38,130 nt of DNA from Pirellulaceae bacterium (lineage in GTDB: Bacteria; Planctomycetota; Planctomycetia; Pirellulales; Pirellulaceae). The notes under the pieces were generated by a model, which saw only the letters and a program-made list of their open reading frames with translations, had not been told where the DNA came from and made no database searches. The stretch spans positions 1 to 38,130 of the forward strand of contig JAUXWY010000470.1 of assembly GCA_030681235.1 (NCBI GenBank). The letters are read 5' to 3'. Below, one piece after another: positions 24,870-32,599 of this stretch. Every line of letters starts with the position of its first letter. Within the stretch, counting starts at the first letter, position 1. The translations under genes were made by a program, and so were the position numbers.

Positions 24870-26630
24870 CTAGGTTGGCGCCGAAGCTGGCGCCGAAGTC
24901 GGCACCGCGTCTTGCTCCGTGCGCTTGGCGACTCGATAAACTTCCTCAATCGTCGTGATGCCGCGCATGACCTTCCTGATGCCGTCCGTGTACAACGTGT
25001 CCATGCCCGCCGTAATCGCGTAGCGGCGAATCTCCGTGGTCGAAGCATTCGCAAAGATCAATTCGCGCACCTTCGAGTCAATCATCAAAATCTCATGAAT
25101 TCCAATGCGGCCTTTGAAGCCGGTCTTCTGGCAAGTGTTGCATCCTTTGCCTTTCATGAAGGTCGCGGTTTCTTTCATCGCCGGCGTAATGCCCGCTTCT
25201 TGCAATTGATAGTCTTGCGGCATGTACCGAACCTTGCACTTCGGACAAACCGTGCGAATCAACCGCTGAGCCAAAATCGCAACAACCGAACTGGCCACCA
25301 AATAACCGGGTACGCCCATGTCGACCATGCGCGAGATCGCACTGGGGGCGTCGTTCGTGTGCAAGGTGCTAAACACCAAGTGACCCGTCAACGAAGCCTG
25401 AATCCCCATCGACGCGGTTTCCGCATCGCGCATCTCGCCCACCAAGATCACGTTGGGCGCTTGCCGCAACATCGAGCGAATGATCCGCGCAAAGTCCAAA
25501 CCAATCGAGTGCTTGACCTCCACCTGATTGATGCCCGGCAAATAATATTCCACCGGATCTTCAGCAGTAATGATCTTCTTGTCGGGCCGATTGATCGAAT
25601 TCAACGCGGAATACAGCGTGGTTGTTTTGCCCGAACCCGTCGGCCCCGTCACCAAGACAATGCCGTTGGGACGCTTGAGCAACTGCTGGAATTTGACAAA
25701 CACGTCATCCATCAAACCCAGTTGCCGGATCCCAATCTTGATATTGTCTTTATCCAACAACCGCATCACGACCGATTGACCGTGATTCGTCGGAATGATG
25801 CTGACCCGCAAGTCCAACTCTTTTTCGCCGACCGTCACCTTGATACGACCGTCCTGCGGACGACGTCGTTCGGCTATGTCAATCGAGGCCAAAACTTTCA
25901 CGCGCGAGACAATCGCTCCCAACTGACGTCTGGGCAACGAATCACGCTCGTGCAACATCCCGTCAATACGATAACGAATCCGGACGCGGCGTTCGAACGG
26001 TTCGATATGAATATCTGACGCCCGCAACTGGACCGCTTCGGTGATCATCATTTGCACCAAGCGAACAATCGGAGCCGTGTTCTCGTCGCTGCCATCCTCA
26101 CGAGTTGTCGTCTTGGAATCGTCGACCGTTTCTGTAAAGTCGATCGCCGTGTCGGTGAACTCTTGCAGGATCGAGTCCGCAGATTGACCGTCGATCTGCC
26201 CATACACTCGGTTGATCGTCGCGAAGATCGACGAACGACTCGCCAAAGAAATCACCACGTCACGATTCAAAATGAATCGTAACTTTTCCAAAGTGTCCAT
26301 GTCGTTGGGATTGCTGATCGCAATTCGCAAGCGACCGTCGACTTCCGCGATTGGGACAACCGCGTTTTCGCGGGCAACCGTTTCCGGCATCAATTCGATT
26401 ACATTCTCCGGAATATCCACTTCGTCCAAATCAACCGACTCGACCCGATGAACCGCCGCTAGACACTTGATTAGCTCGTCTTCGGAAGCGTATCCCAATT
26501 TGATGACCGATTCGGTCAGTGCCAACTTGGACTCGCGAGACAACTGTTCGGCCTCGGCCAATTGGTCTTTGGTCAAGGTTTTTGTCTTCACCAAAGCCGC
26601 GCGAAAGTTATTGTCAGAACCGTACGCCAT
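24870..26630 (-). CDS. Type II secretion/type IV pilus assembly ATPase, GspE/PilB family (copy 2)
   Basis: A second PilB/GspE paralogue of 586 residues. The N-terminal MshEN-like domain (about 1-150, LTKDQLAEAEQLSRES, LGYASEDELIKCL) is followed by the motor domain with Walker A GPTGSGKTTT near 329, AEDPVEYYLPGINQV, ILVGEMRDAETA and STLHTNDAPSAI. The zinc-type cysteines are near 462-500 (CPKC ... CNTC). The C-terminus ends in an Ala/Pro/Thr-rich tail (VPTSAPASAPT) encoded by an imperfect duplication. It is the first gene of the motor block, and a TTGACA box lies upstream. The two ATPases differ enough, especially at the N-terminus, that they probably serve different steps or machines. Confidence 0.95.
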   Translation of the reverse strand: MAYGSDNNFRAALVKTKTLTKDQLAEAEQLSRESKLALTESVIKLGYASEDELIKCLAAVHRVESVDLDEVDIPENVIELMPETVARENAVVPIAEVDGRLRIAISNPNDMDTLEKLRFILNRDVVISLASRSSIFATINRVYGQIDGQSADSILQEFTDTAIDFTETVDDSKTTTREDGSDENTAPIVRLVQMMITEAVQLRASDIHIEPFERRVRIRYRIDGMLHERDSLPRRQLGAIVSRVKVLASIDIAERRRPQDGRIKVTVGEKELDLRVSIIPTNHGQSVVMRLLDKDNIKIGIRQLGLMDDVFVKFQQLLKRPNGIVLVTGPTGSGKTTTLYSALNSINRPDKKIITAEDPVEYYLPGINQVEVKHSIGLDFARIIRSMLRQAPNVILVGEMRDAETASMGIQASLTGHLVFSTLHTNDAPSAISRMVDMGVPGYLVASSVVAILAQRLIRTVCPKCKVRYMPQDYQLQEAGITPAMKETATFMKGKGCNTCQKTGFKGRIGIHEILMIDSKVRELIFANASTTEIRRYAITAGMDTLYTDGIRKVMRGITTIEEVYRVAKRTEQDAVPTSAPASAPT

Positions 26631-26710
26631 TGTTGTTACTTACTCCAAGTCCGCTTCGGACCACTCGACCTCAGGCAAAACTACTGTTTGACAAGTCGGC
26701 GACCGCAACT

Positions 26711-26741
26711 CTTATCATGGACGACCGACTCGTTTTGTCAA
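26711..26741 (-). promoter_or_regulatory. Candidate sigma70-type promoter for the pilus ATPase block
   Basis: On the minus strand a perfect -35 TTGACA (26741-26736) is followed, after 19 bases, by GATAAG as a -10-like element (four of six consensus positions). It is about 80 bases before the ATG of the first ATPase, in the only sizeable gap upstream of the block. The spacing is longer than optimal. Confidence 0.4.
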
Positions 26742-26807
26742 TGAATTTCAGCCGCCTCGGCCCCAAACGCCCCAACTTCAAGTTCCGCACCCCGCGAGTT
26801 GGACATT

Positions 26808-27725
26808 CTACCCGATCTTCCCGCGCGATTGTACCGATTGCGCGGGAATAATCGTCCACGGTCGATCTTCCGACACCAGCCCCACGGCCGCCGCTCGCCG
26901 CCCCAATTCGTTCAATGCCGCCAAACCCACGTCGCCCAAGTCCTCCGTCCAACGATTCACATACAGATCGACATGCGACCACAAGACTTGGTCATCGAAC
27001 TCCTGTGCGTGACGCCGCATGGTCGGCAATGCCAGTTCGCGATGGGCCATGGCCTCGCGAACGGACCCTTGAATCAAACAACTGATCTTTCCCAAAACTT
27101 CCGAGCCCAAATCCAACCGTCCCAAAATCCCGCCCAACGGCAACGGTGATCTTGTTTCTTGCTCCCAACGTTGGCCCAGATCTTCGACCAATCCCAGGCC
27201 CTGTTGCCGGTACGTGAAACGCCCCTCGTGAATGCAGACGCCATAATCGGCTTCCCCCGCCAGCAATGCCGGAGCAATCTCCGAGAATACAACGTGCTGT
27301 GCTGGCGCCCCATCTGGATAGAACAATCGATACAACAAGTAGGCCGTTGTATCAGGACCAGGACACAACACGCGCATGGCTGCGGTGGTTCCCGGGACAC
27401 TTGGCCCGCTCAATCCCTTGAATCGACCGTCGTCGCCCACTCCCGAACGAACTAGCCCCGGTCGAGCCAATAGCAGCGGACCATTGCCGAACCCCAGTGC
27501 AGCCCCGGCGGCAAACACACCATAACGGTCGGACAATTTCAGCGCCGCATGGAAGCTGGCTTTGCCAACATCCAAGTCGCCCGCCTGCAAGCGTTCGTTC
27601 AACTCTTGCACGTCCGACAAACAAAAGTCGAACTCGATCCCCTCCGTGCTCAAGCGATGCTCCAACAACGGAAAAAACGAAAAGGTGTCATTCGGACAAG
27701 TCGAAATGCCAATCCGAATTTTCAT
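26808..27725 (-). CDS. mqnD: 1,4-dihydroxy-6-naphthoate synthase, futalosine pathway
   Basis: Converts cyclic de-hypoxanthine futalosine to 1,4-dihydroxy-6-naphthoate in menaquinone synthesis. It belongs to the MqnA/MqnD periplasmic-binding-protein-like fold; MqnD features are ISTCPNDTFSFFPLLEHRL at the N-terminus, DVQELNERLQAGDLDVGKASF, LGFGNGPLLLARPG, VCIHEGRFTYRQQGL and DLGQRWEQETRSPLPLGGI. The ATG at 27725 has AGGAAG five bases upstream and lies two bases after the mqnB stop; a GTG at 27731 is a poorer choice. Length 305. A GC-rich inverted repeat overlaps the last codons. Other mqn genes (A, C, E) are not in the window. Confidence 0.95.
   Translation of the reverse strand: MKIRIGISTCPNDTFSFFPLLEHRLSTEGIEFDFCLSDVQELNERLQAGDLDVGKASFHAALKLSDRYGVFAAGAALGFGNGPLLLARPGLVRSGVGDDGRFKGLSGPSVPGTTAAMRVLCPGPDTTAYLLYRLFYPDGAPAQHVVFSEIAPALLAGEADYGVCIHEGRFTYRQQGLGLVEDLGQRWEQETRSPLPLGGILGRLDLGSEVLGKISCLIQGSVREAMAHRELALPTMRRHAQEFDDQVLWSHVDLYVNRWTEDLGDVGLAALNELGRRAAAVGLVSEDRPWTIIPAQSVQSRGKIG
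26818..26848 (-). other. GC-rich hairpin at the 3' end of mqnD
   Basis: Perfect nine-base inverted repeat TTCCCGCGC/GCGCGGGAA with a 13-base loop, ending ten bases before the last base of the mqnD stop codon. It should form a stable RNA hairpin, but no T-run follows, so intrinsic termination is not certain. It could mark the 3' end of the pseudopilin-mqnB-mqnD transcript. Confidence 0.4.
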
Positions 27726-27727
27726 GC

Positions 27728-28408
27728 TCACTTCCTAACCACGAGCTGCGCCAAGCTGTCCAAAGCTTCGTCGATCCGCCAGTTCGCGAATTCTCGGTCG
27801 CCGACTTCATTCGTCAAACCACGGAATATCAAACAACGAACCCCAACCAATCGACAAGCCAAGGCGACAGCAAACCCCTCCATGTCTTCGACCAATACCC
27901 CCGGAAATCGTTCGCGCCGCGCCAGGGCTGTCGCTCGCGATCCACTGGCAACTCCGACAGTTAACAGGCGAACTCCCGCCGCAACGCCCAAATCCAAATC
28001 TTGGCTCACTGCCGCACTAAGCGACCCTTCCGGCAACTCCAGCCCCATGGGAACTTGCGGAAACCCCAACTCGCCCGGCAATTCCCACGCTCCGGCTGCC
28101 AACGTCGCTTGGCCACGCCGCTGGGCTCCTACCGTATCGGTTGTAATTTGTCCAATCTCCACCGCCGTTCCCACGGGTGCCACGATCGGATCAAACGTGC
28201 CTCCAATTCCCAGCAAAACAACCTCGCTCGGTCGCTCGTGAGCCAACCATTGAGCCGTCACCACACCGGCCGCAATGGGCCCAAATCCACACAACTTGAT
28301 GGACGGTAGTGATCGCTCGGGAAAGTACCTTCGCCAACGCGATAAAAACCGTTGCCGCTCGAAGTCGGTCGGCATGAGCCACAGCGTTGTCGATGAAACA
28401 TCCAGCAT
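27728..28408 (-). CDS. mqnB: Futalosine hydrolase
   Basis: Hydrolyses futalosine to de-hypoxanthine futalosine. A nucleoside phosphorylase-fold protein of about 226 residues with VVLLGIGGTFDP (phosphate/ribose loop), VEIGQITTDTVGAQ, the VEDMEGFAVALACRLVGV block with the ribose-binding Glu, and RGLTNEVGDRE. The pairing with mqnD immediately downstream (two-base gap) identifies it as MqnB rather than a general MTA/SAH nucleosidase. I use the ATG at 28408; a TTG six bases earlier is possible. It follows the unknown 28427-28921 gene by under 20 bases. Confidence 0.93.
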   Translation of the reverse strand: MLDVSSTTLWLMPTDFERQRFLSRWRRYFPERSLPSIKLCGFGPIAAGVVTAQWLAHERPSEVVLLGIGGTFDPIVAPVGTAVEIGQITTDTVGAQRRGQATLAAGAWELPGELGFPQVPMGLELPEGSLSAAVSQDLDLGVAAGVRLLTVGVASGSRATALARRERFPGVLVEDMEGFAVALACRLVGVRCLIFRGLTNEVGDREFANWRIDEALDSLAQLVVRK

Positions 28409-28426
28409 AGACAAGTTTCCACCACT

Positions 28427-28921
28427 CTAGGTTGTGTCGCCACGCAGGTCGGACAAACCCAACGCTACTTGGTCGATCCGCAAACGTTCCAAATTGGCGC
28501 TGCGAAAGACGAGACCCACCGAATTATAGGCCTTGAAAGAAGCAATAGAAAGTGAAAAGCAACTCGAAGCCGGTGCCGCAAAGTTGATATGGGTCGGCAG
28601 TAGGATCTGATCGTTCAGCCATGCCGAAACGACGGCATGATTGGACCAACAACCGAGGACCATCATCTGGTCTGGAACCAATCCGGTTGGGCGATTGAAG
28701 TGACGCTCCAATTTAACTTCGTTGGCCGATGAAGAGATTCCGACCTGCTCAGTCGCGTTCACATAGTCGGCCCAACAAATCTCGCCCGGCAAACGAAACG
28801 GAGCGCGTCTCACGACCGCTACTCCCGAAGCGATGGCTGGATCGCCCAGCCCCTCTGAAGCATCACCCTCGAGCAAACTCATCTGCCAAGGTCCGTGTAA
28901 CCGAATGCGATGGAATTCCAC
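28427..28921 (-). CDS. Unknown protein, beta-rich, possibly carbohydrate-binding fold
   Basis: A 164-residue protein with GTG start at 28921, 20 bases downstream of the pseudopilin stop, and GAG about eight bases before the start. The sequence is beta-strand-rich with no membrane helix: RIRLHGPWQMSLLEG, RAPFRLPGEICWADYVNA, VKLERHFNRPTGL, VVSAWLNDQILL, FKAYNSVGLVFR. The L-x-G-x-W opening and the W/N/D pattern recall galactose-binding-like domains of glycoside hydrolase family 2, but this is a weak resemblance. It lies between a pseudopilin and futalosine hydrolase, and whether it belongs with either is unknown. Confidence 0.7.
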   Translation of the reverse strand: MEFHRIRLHGPWQMSLLEGDASEGLGDPAIASGVAVVRRAPFRLPGEICWADYVNATEQVGISSSANEVKLERHFNRPTGLVPDQMMVLGCWSNHAVVSAWLNDQILLPTHINFAAPASSCFSLSIASFKAYNSVGLVFRSANLERLRIDQVALGLSDLRGDTT

Positions 28922-28941
28922 AGACTTGACTCGGTGCGCAC

Positions 28942-30528
28942 TTATTGGTTGACGGTCGACACAACAACTTCGGCTTGCATGACTTGGTCCGAACCCCGAA
29001 CCTGTTGACGATCCGCGTCGAAACTCGCCGAACGCAATGTGACCTGTATCGACGTCAGCGGATGTCCGTAAGGCGGAGCTGAATCGCGATCGTTGCGAAC
29101 GGCAGGGACGGCATTCCCGTCGATCGGCACGCCGTCGGCGCCCTCGTCGATCAAGTCATCGCCGATCATCAAGCCATCGACATAGTTGTCCAACCCGTCG
29201 CGTTCAAAATCGCGGGTCCAAGTGGTGTAGGTGGGACCACCCGCAACGTTCTCGTACATGGTCATGATGCTGGCCCAATAATTCGCGGCAGGTTCTTCGG
29301 CCATGAAATTCAAGTCGTACTGTGGATCTGATCTACGGCGTTGCCAGTTAGCGAAATGGTGCGGTCGTAACGCGGGCGGAAAAATAATTCCGGGTCCCGG
29401 AACACCATCCATCGAACGAAATTCAAACGCTCCCAAATCAACGTAGCCACCGTAGCCCGCGAAGTCAGGATTACCATACGCGTGCCGATAACCGGGATCA
29501 TGCGGCAACAGCGGCATCCCCGAATATTCATACACCGGCACCGTCGGATCAAAAACCTTGACATCAAACCCCACGACATTCTCCATCACCACGTCACTGC
29601 CTGTATTCACGCCGAAGAGAATCAAGTCTTCCAAAAACAAATTCTCCGCGCGCAAATTATCCGGAGCAAAACCCTGAACAAGCAATGGGTGCGGAAATCC
29701 GGCCACTTGCAGTTGACCATTACCCATAATCGTACCGAGTCGATCAGTCCCCCAATGAGCTGTGCGGTTTTTCGGATGATTCAGCGTGCCAAGTGAATTG
29801 CACTTGTAACGACTTAGTGAAATCCCAGGACTCAAGGTCACGTTCGGATTGTCAAAGTTGCGGCTCAGTGAGATATCATTAAATTGTAAGAACTTCGCAT
29901 ACAATGTTCGATTGTTTACAAACTCATTAATCTGAGCTGGCGTAAAGCCGTTAAGTGGATCGTTGACAAAAGAATTGTACGCATCTCGACTTCGCAGCAT
30001 TACAGCCGCGATTTGATCGGTCAAATCAGGTCGAACCAACAACACCCGACGATACAAACGAATCTGATCGCCGTAGTCCACCACACCGTTGTTGTTGCTG
30101 TCTTGATGCCGCGTGAAATAAATGATTTCCGCCTCGTTCGATTCGATCAGTCGCCCGTCAAAACGTCCTTTAAACGGTCGCCCCGGACTGATTGCCGTAA
30201 ACGCAATGATGTCGTCGATGTCGCCCATCAAGTTGCTGGGCGTGTTCAGAAACGTCATGTCGCGATATCCGCGATCCACAATCTCCAAGTAGCCCGCACC
30301 CTCGGCACTCGACATCTGCGGACGAACGCGCAGTGACAATCGCTCCAAGTCATCGCGCAACAAGTCCGCCGCATCTCGAATCCGTTCGGATACCAACAAT
30401 CGGTTCCGACCGATCCCAATCTCGCGACTGGCCACCGTGAAGGCTTGCGTCATGCTGAGCAAAATCACGAGGGTGATCGCCAATGCAATCAACACCTCGA
30501 CCAACGTCATGCCAAAACGAATCTTCAT
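28942..30528 (-). CDS. Large type II secretion pseudopilin (GspJ/PulJ-like, prepilin N-terminal methylation site)
   Basis: Begins MKIRFG then MTLVEVLIALAITLVILLSM, a prepilin peptidase site (cleavage after Gly6, Glu at +5) leading into the pilin helix. The next part, VASREIGIGRNRLLVSERIRDAADLLRDDLERL, resembles minor pseudopilins of the GspJ type. At 528 residues it is far longer than the usual 200. The extra region is Asp/Gly/Asn-rich and probably exported (YFTRHQDSNNNGVVDYGDQI resembles a calcium-binding D/N-rich loop). The ORF extends upstream to a TTG, but the ATG at 30528 is where the leader peptide starts. It probably serves the secretion machine encoded at 20-26 kb. Confidence 0.9.
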   Translation of the reverse strand: MKIRFGMTLVEVLIALAITLVILLSMTQAFTVASREIGIGRNRLLVSERIRDAADLLRDDLERLSLRVRPQMSSAEGAGYLEIVDRGYRDMTFLNTPSNLMGDIDDIIAFTAISPGRPFKGRFDGRLIESNEAEIIYFTRHQDSNNNGVVDYGDQIRLYRRVLLVRPDLTDQIAAVMLRSRDAYNSFVNDPLNGFTPAQINEFVNNRTLYAKFLQFNDISLSRNFDNPNVTLSPGISLSRYKCNSLGTLNHPKNRTAHWGTDRLGTIMGNGQLQVAGFPHPLLVQGFAPDNLRAENLFLEDLILFGVNTGSDVVMENVVGFDVKVFDPTVPVYEYSGMPLLPHDPGYRHAYGNPDFAGYGGYVDLGAFEFRSMDGVPGPGIIFPPALRPHHFANWQRRRSDPQYDLNFMAEEPAANYWASIMTMYENVAGGPTYTTWTRDFERDGLDNYVDGLMIGDDLIDEGADGVPIDGNAVPAVRNDRDSAPPYGHPLTSIQVTLRSASFDADRQQVRGSDQVMQAEVVVSTVNQ

Positions 30529-30614
30529 AGCGAAGCTCACTAAATCTCGCTTACACAATCACTGTGTCTACAATCCCGCTTCCCTATCTTCACTGACTGG
30601 GCCGAAATGTAAAC

Positions 30615-30629
30615 CCCCTAAATTAGGGG
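30615..30629. promoter_or_regulatory. Short palindromic element upstream of the pseudopilin
   Basis: CCCCTA-AAT-TAGGGG, a six-base perfect inverted repeat ten bases beyond the epimerase stop codon and about 90 bases before the pseudopilin ATG. It could be a weak terminator for the epimerase (a GGGGGTTT follows on the minus strand) or an operator; no adjacent regulator supports either. Confidence 0.3.
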
Positions 30630-30638
30630 TACTCGATC

Positions 30639-31643
30639 TCAAAATGATACGGACTGCGACCAACGAACGACATCGTCTATGATATCTTCCAGGTCGAACT
30701 TCGGCGCATAGGGAATCACCGATTTCAAGCGAGAAAGGTCGGGCACTCGCCGCCGAATGTCCTCAAAATCGTCATCATAAGCGGCTTGATAACTCTGAAA
30801 TTGAATCGAAGACTTGTTCCCGGTCCGGTCAATGACCATTTGCGCCAACTCGAGAATCGACACCGGCCGGTCTGCTCCGACGTTGAAGACCCGGCCTGCC
30901 GCCGATTCGGTCACCATCAATTGGCAGATCGCGTCGACGACATCCGCGACATGTGAAAAACAGCGAATCTGTTTCCCGTCGTCATGCACCAACAGCGGCT
31001 CGCCGCGGACCGCGGCCTGGACAAATCGCGGCAAGACCATGCCGTAGGCACCGGTTTGACGTGGGCCGACCACGTTAAAAAATCGCCCGACCACCGCTGG
31101 CAGCCGCGACGCTCGAAAGTGCCCCAAGGCCAAGAACTCGTCAATCGCTTTGGAAACTCCGTAAGACCAACGCGCTTTGCTGGTGCTGCCGTAGACAAGA
31201 TCGTCTTCCTCGCACCAGAACGGTTTGGGGTTCTTGCCGTACACTTCACTCGTGCTGGCGATGAACACCGGGATCGTCCGCCCCTGTTGATGGTGCCGAG
31301 CCAACTCCGACAACAAAAACTGGGTTGGTTCGATGTTGCGTTCGATGGTCTGAATCGGTTGTTTGGCGATCAATGCCACGCCAACGGCCGCCGCCAAGTG
31401 GAATACCAAATCCGTTTGGGAAACGAGTTCCGCTACCAACTGCCGATCAGACACGCTGCCCGGAACCCAACGAACTCCAGGTCGCGACAACAAGGGCGTG
31501 ATGTTGTCCATGGAACCCGTCGACAAGTCGTCAACCAACGTAACGTGAGCCCCTCGATCCAGCAGATACTCCGCCAAGTGGGAGCCTATGAAGCCGGCTC
31601 CCCCAGTGATCAGAGCTCGTTGGTTTTGGAAGGACTTGAGCAT
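30639..31643 (-). CDS. NAD-dependent sugar-nucleotide epimerase/dehydratase (extended SDR)
   Basis: Rossmann-fold enzyme acting on an NDP-sugar. The NAD loop is ITGGAGFIGSHLAEYLLDRG near residues 12-31, VDDLSTG follows at the cofactor adenine/ribose side, and the catalytic Tyr-x-x-x-Lys is SYGVSKAIDEF. The later FFNVVGPRQTGAYGMVLPRF and NVGADRPVSILELAQ are typical of UDP-glucose 4-epimerase, UDP-glucuronate decarboxylase and dTDP-glucose dehydratase relatives. The substrate cannot be assigned. The ATG directly follows the TAA of the TerB-like gene (no gap), so translation is coupled. A role in exopolysaccharide synthesis would fit the glycan genes at 9-13 kb. Confidence 0.92.
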   Translation of the reverse strand: MLKSFQNQRALITGGAGFIGSHLAEYLLDRGAHVTLVDDLSTGSMDNITPLLSRPGVRWVPGSVSDRQLVAELVSQTDLVFHLAAAVGVALIAKQPIQTIERNIEPTQFLLSELARHHQQGRTIPVFIASTSEVYGKNPKPFWCEEDDLVYGSTSKARWSYGVSKAIDEFLALGHFRASRLPAVVGRFFNVVGPRQTGAYGMVLPRFVQAAVRGEPLLVHDDGKQIRCFSHVADVVDAICQLMVTESAAGRVFNVGADRPVSILELAQMVIDRTGNKSSIQFQSYQAAYDDDFEDIRRRVPDLSRLKSVIPYAPKFDLEDIIDDVVRWSQSVSF

Positions 31644-32207
31644 TTATTCGAAAGCCTGCTCGAGCCGCCGCAACACGCCGCGTTCTTTGGCCGAAACCCT
31701 TCCCAATCCCAATATTCCGCCGGCCGCATCGGCGACGTCGTACGCGCGTTGCAAGACGCTCTGTTTGACGCGTTGGAAAGTGGCCTCACCGGCCGCAGCC
31801 TTCAAGGCACCGATGTAGTCCACCCACGCCCGAATCACCTCCTCTTCGGGCGCCCGGCGAAGCCATTCGTTCAACAAGTGACCCGCCACAGAATCCGAGT
31901 CAACACCCGTGTCGGTCGCAGCTTTTAATATGGCGGCCTTTTCGGCTGGTTCAACGGAACCATCCGCCCAGGCGACCCAAACGAGCGGAAACAGGGACAA
32001 CGCCGATACCGATTCGTCGTTGATTCCCAACGCCAACAACTCGTCAATGACCGCTTCGTCCGCCAACCCGGTCGACGCCTTTAGGCGGTCGCTGGCCGAT
32101 TTGTGGGCCATGTCGGCTCGAAGCTTCTCAATCAACTTTCGGTCGACTTCGTTAAAGAACTGAGCTTCTAACGCATTGCCACGCTTTTGTAGGGAATCGT
32201 CTTCCAT
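31644..32207 (-). CDS. TerB-like helical protein, unknown role
   Basis: A 187-residue, all-alpha protein without membrane helices. The central part LFPLVWVAWADGSVEPAEKAAILKAA resembles TerB/DUF533 proteins (the ADG-x-v-x-x-x-E pattern), and LQRAYDVADAAGGILGLG forms a later Ala/Gly-rich helix. The ATG at 32207 has GAGG five bases upstream; a GTG three bases earlier is possible. TerB-like proteins are found in stress-response and membrane-associated systems, but many are uncharacterised. Its stop is flush with the epimerase start, and that is the only functional hint. Confidence 0.72.
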   Translation of the reverse strand: MEDDSLQKRGNALEAQFFNEVDRKLIEKLRADMAHKSASDRLKASTGLADEAVIDELLALGINDESVSALSLFPLVWVAWADGSVEPAEKAAILKAATDTGVDSDSVAGHLLNEWLRRAPEEEVIRAWVDYIGALKAAAGEATFQRVKQSVLQRAYDVADAAGGILGLGRVSAKERGVLRRLEQAFE

Positions 32208-32368
32208 CACCGCCTCACCGCTCCGAGTCTGTGGTCACCATGGCCGTTCCGGCGTCGTTCGCCGTCACAAAAACACTTTTTAAGAGTAGAGAAAAACCAA
32301 CCGCCTCACCAGTAGGGAGACGCGTCCGCCGATCAATTCTCCCGCAAATTTGTCCTCAAGTGGAGGGC

Positions 32369-32396
32369 TTGCCATTCCCGAAATGGACTCTATACT
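32369..32396 (+). promoter_or_regulatory. Promoter of the tRNA-Gly gene
   Basis: -35 TTGCCA (32369-32374) and -10 TATACT (32391-32396), separated by 16 bases, five of six consensus positions each or nearly so. The tRNA starts 28 bases after the -10, a normal distance with a short leader. Confidence 0.65.
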
Positions 32397-32423
32397 ATCC
32401 GACCGGTTTAATCGCGATTCAGT

Positions 32424-32496
32424 GCGGGTGTAGCTCAGTGGCTAGAGCGTCACGTTGCCAACGTGAATGTCGTGGGTTCGAATCCCATCACCCGCT
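32424..32496 (+). tRNA. tRNA-Gly (anticodon GCC)
   Basis: The cloverleaf folds fully: acceptor GCGGGTG with CACCCGC, D arm GCTC/GAGC, anticodon stem TCACG/CGTGA around loop TTGCCAA with anticodon GCC, and T arm GTGGG-TTCGAAT-CCCAT with one G-T pair. The discriminator base is T. CCA is not encoded; TTA follows, so CCA must be added by nucleotidyltransferase. It is the only plus-strand gene within the long minus-strand run. The gene is 73 bases and has a good promoter just upstream. Confidence 0.96.
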
Positions 32497-32599
32497 TATC
32501 TTTGGGCCTGTTTCTTAGTAACCGTTCTCAGGTGCAGGCTGTATCGTAGCGAAACTCTATTCGTGAGCGGCTACAATTTTTCTTCCCCAACAAACTGGT

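Noticed and set aside
24828-26018. Long plus-strand ORF (396 codons) opposite the second PilB-like ATPase
   Set aside because: It is a codon-bias shadow of a clear ATPase gene, with no family features, low-complexity Arg/His/Gln content and no ribosome site.
30551-30570. ACACA-TGTGT inverted repeat near the pseudopilin start
   Set aside because: A five-base arm is too short to separate from chance.
30984-31928. Plus-strand ORF (314 codons) opposite the epimerase and TerB-like genes
   Set aside because: Antisense to two supported genes with no domain signal of its own.
32231-32518. Plus-strand ORF of 95 codons covering the tRNA
   Set aside because: It overlaps the tRNA gene and its promoter, and its sequence has no protein features.
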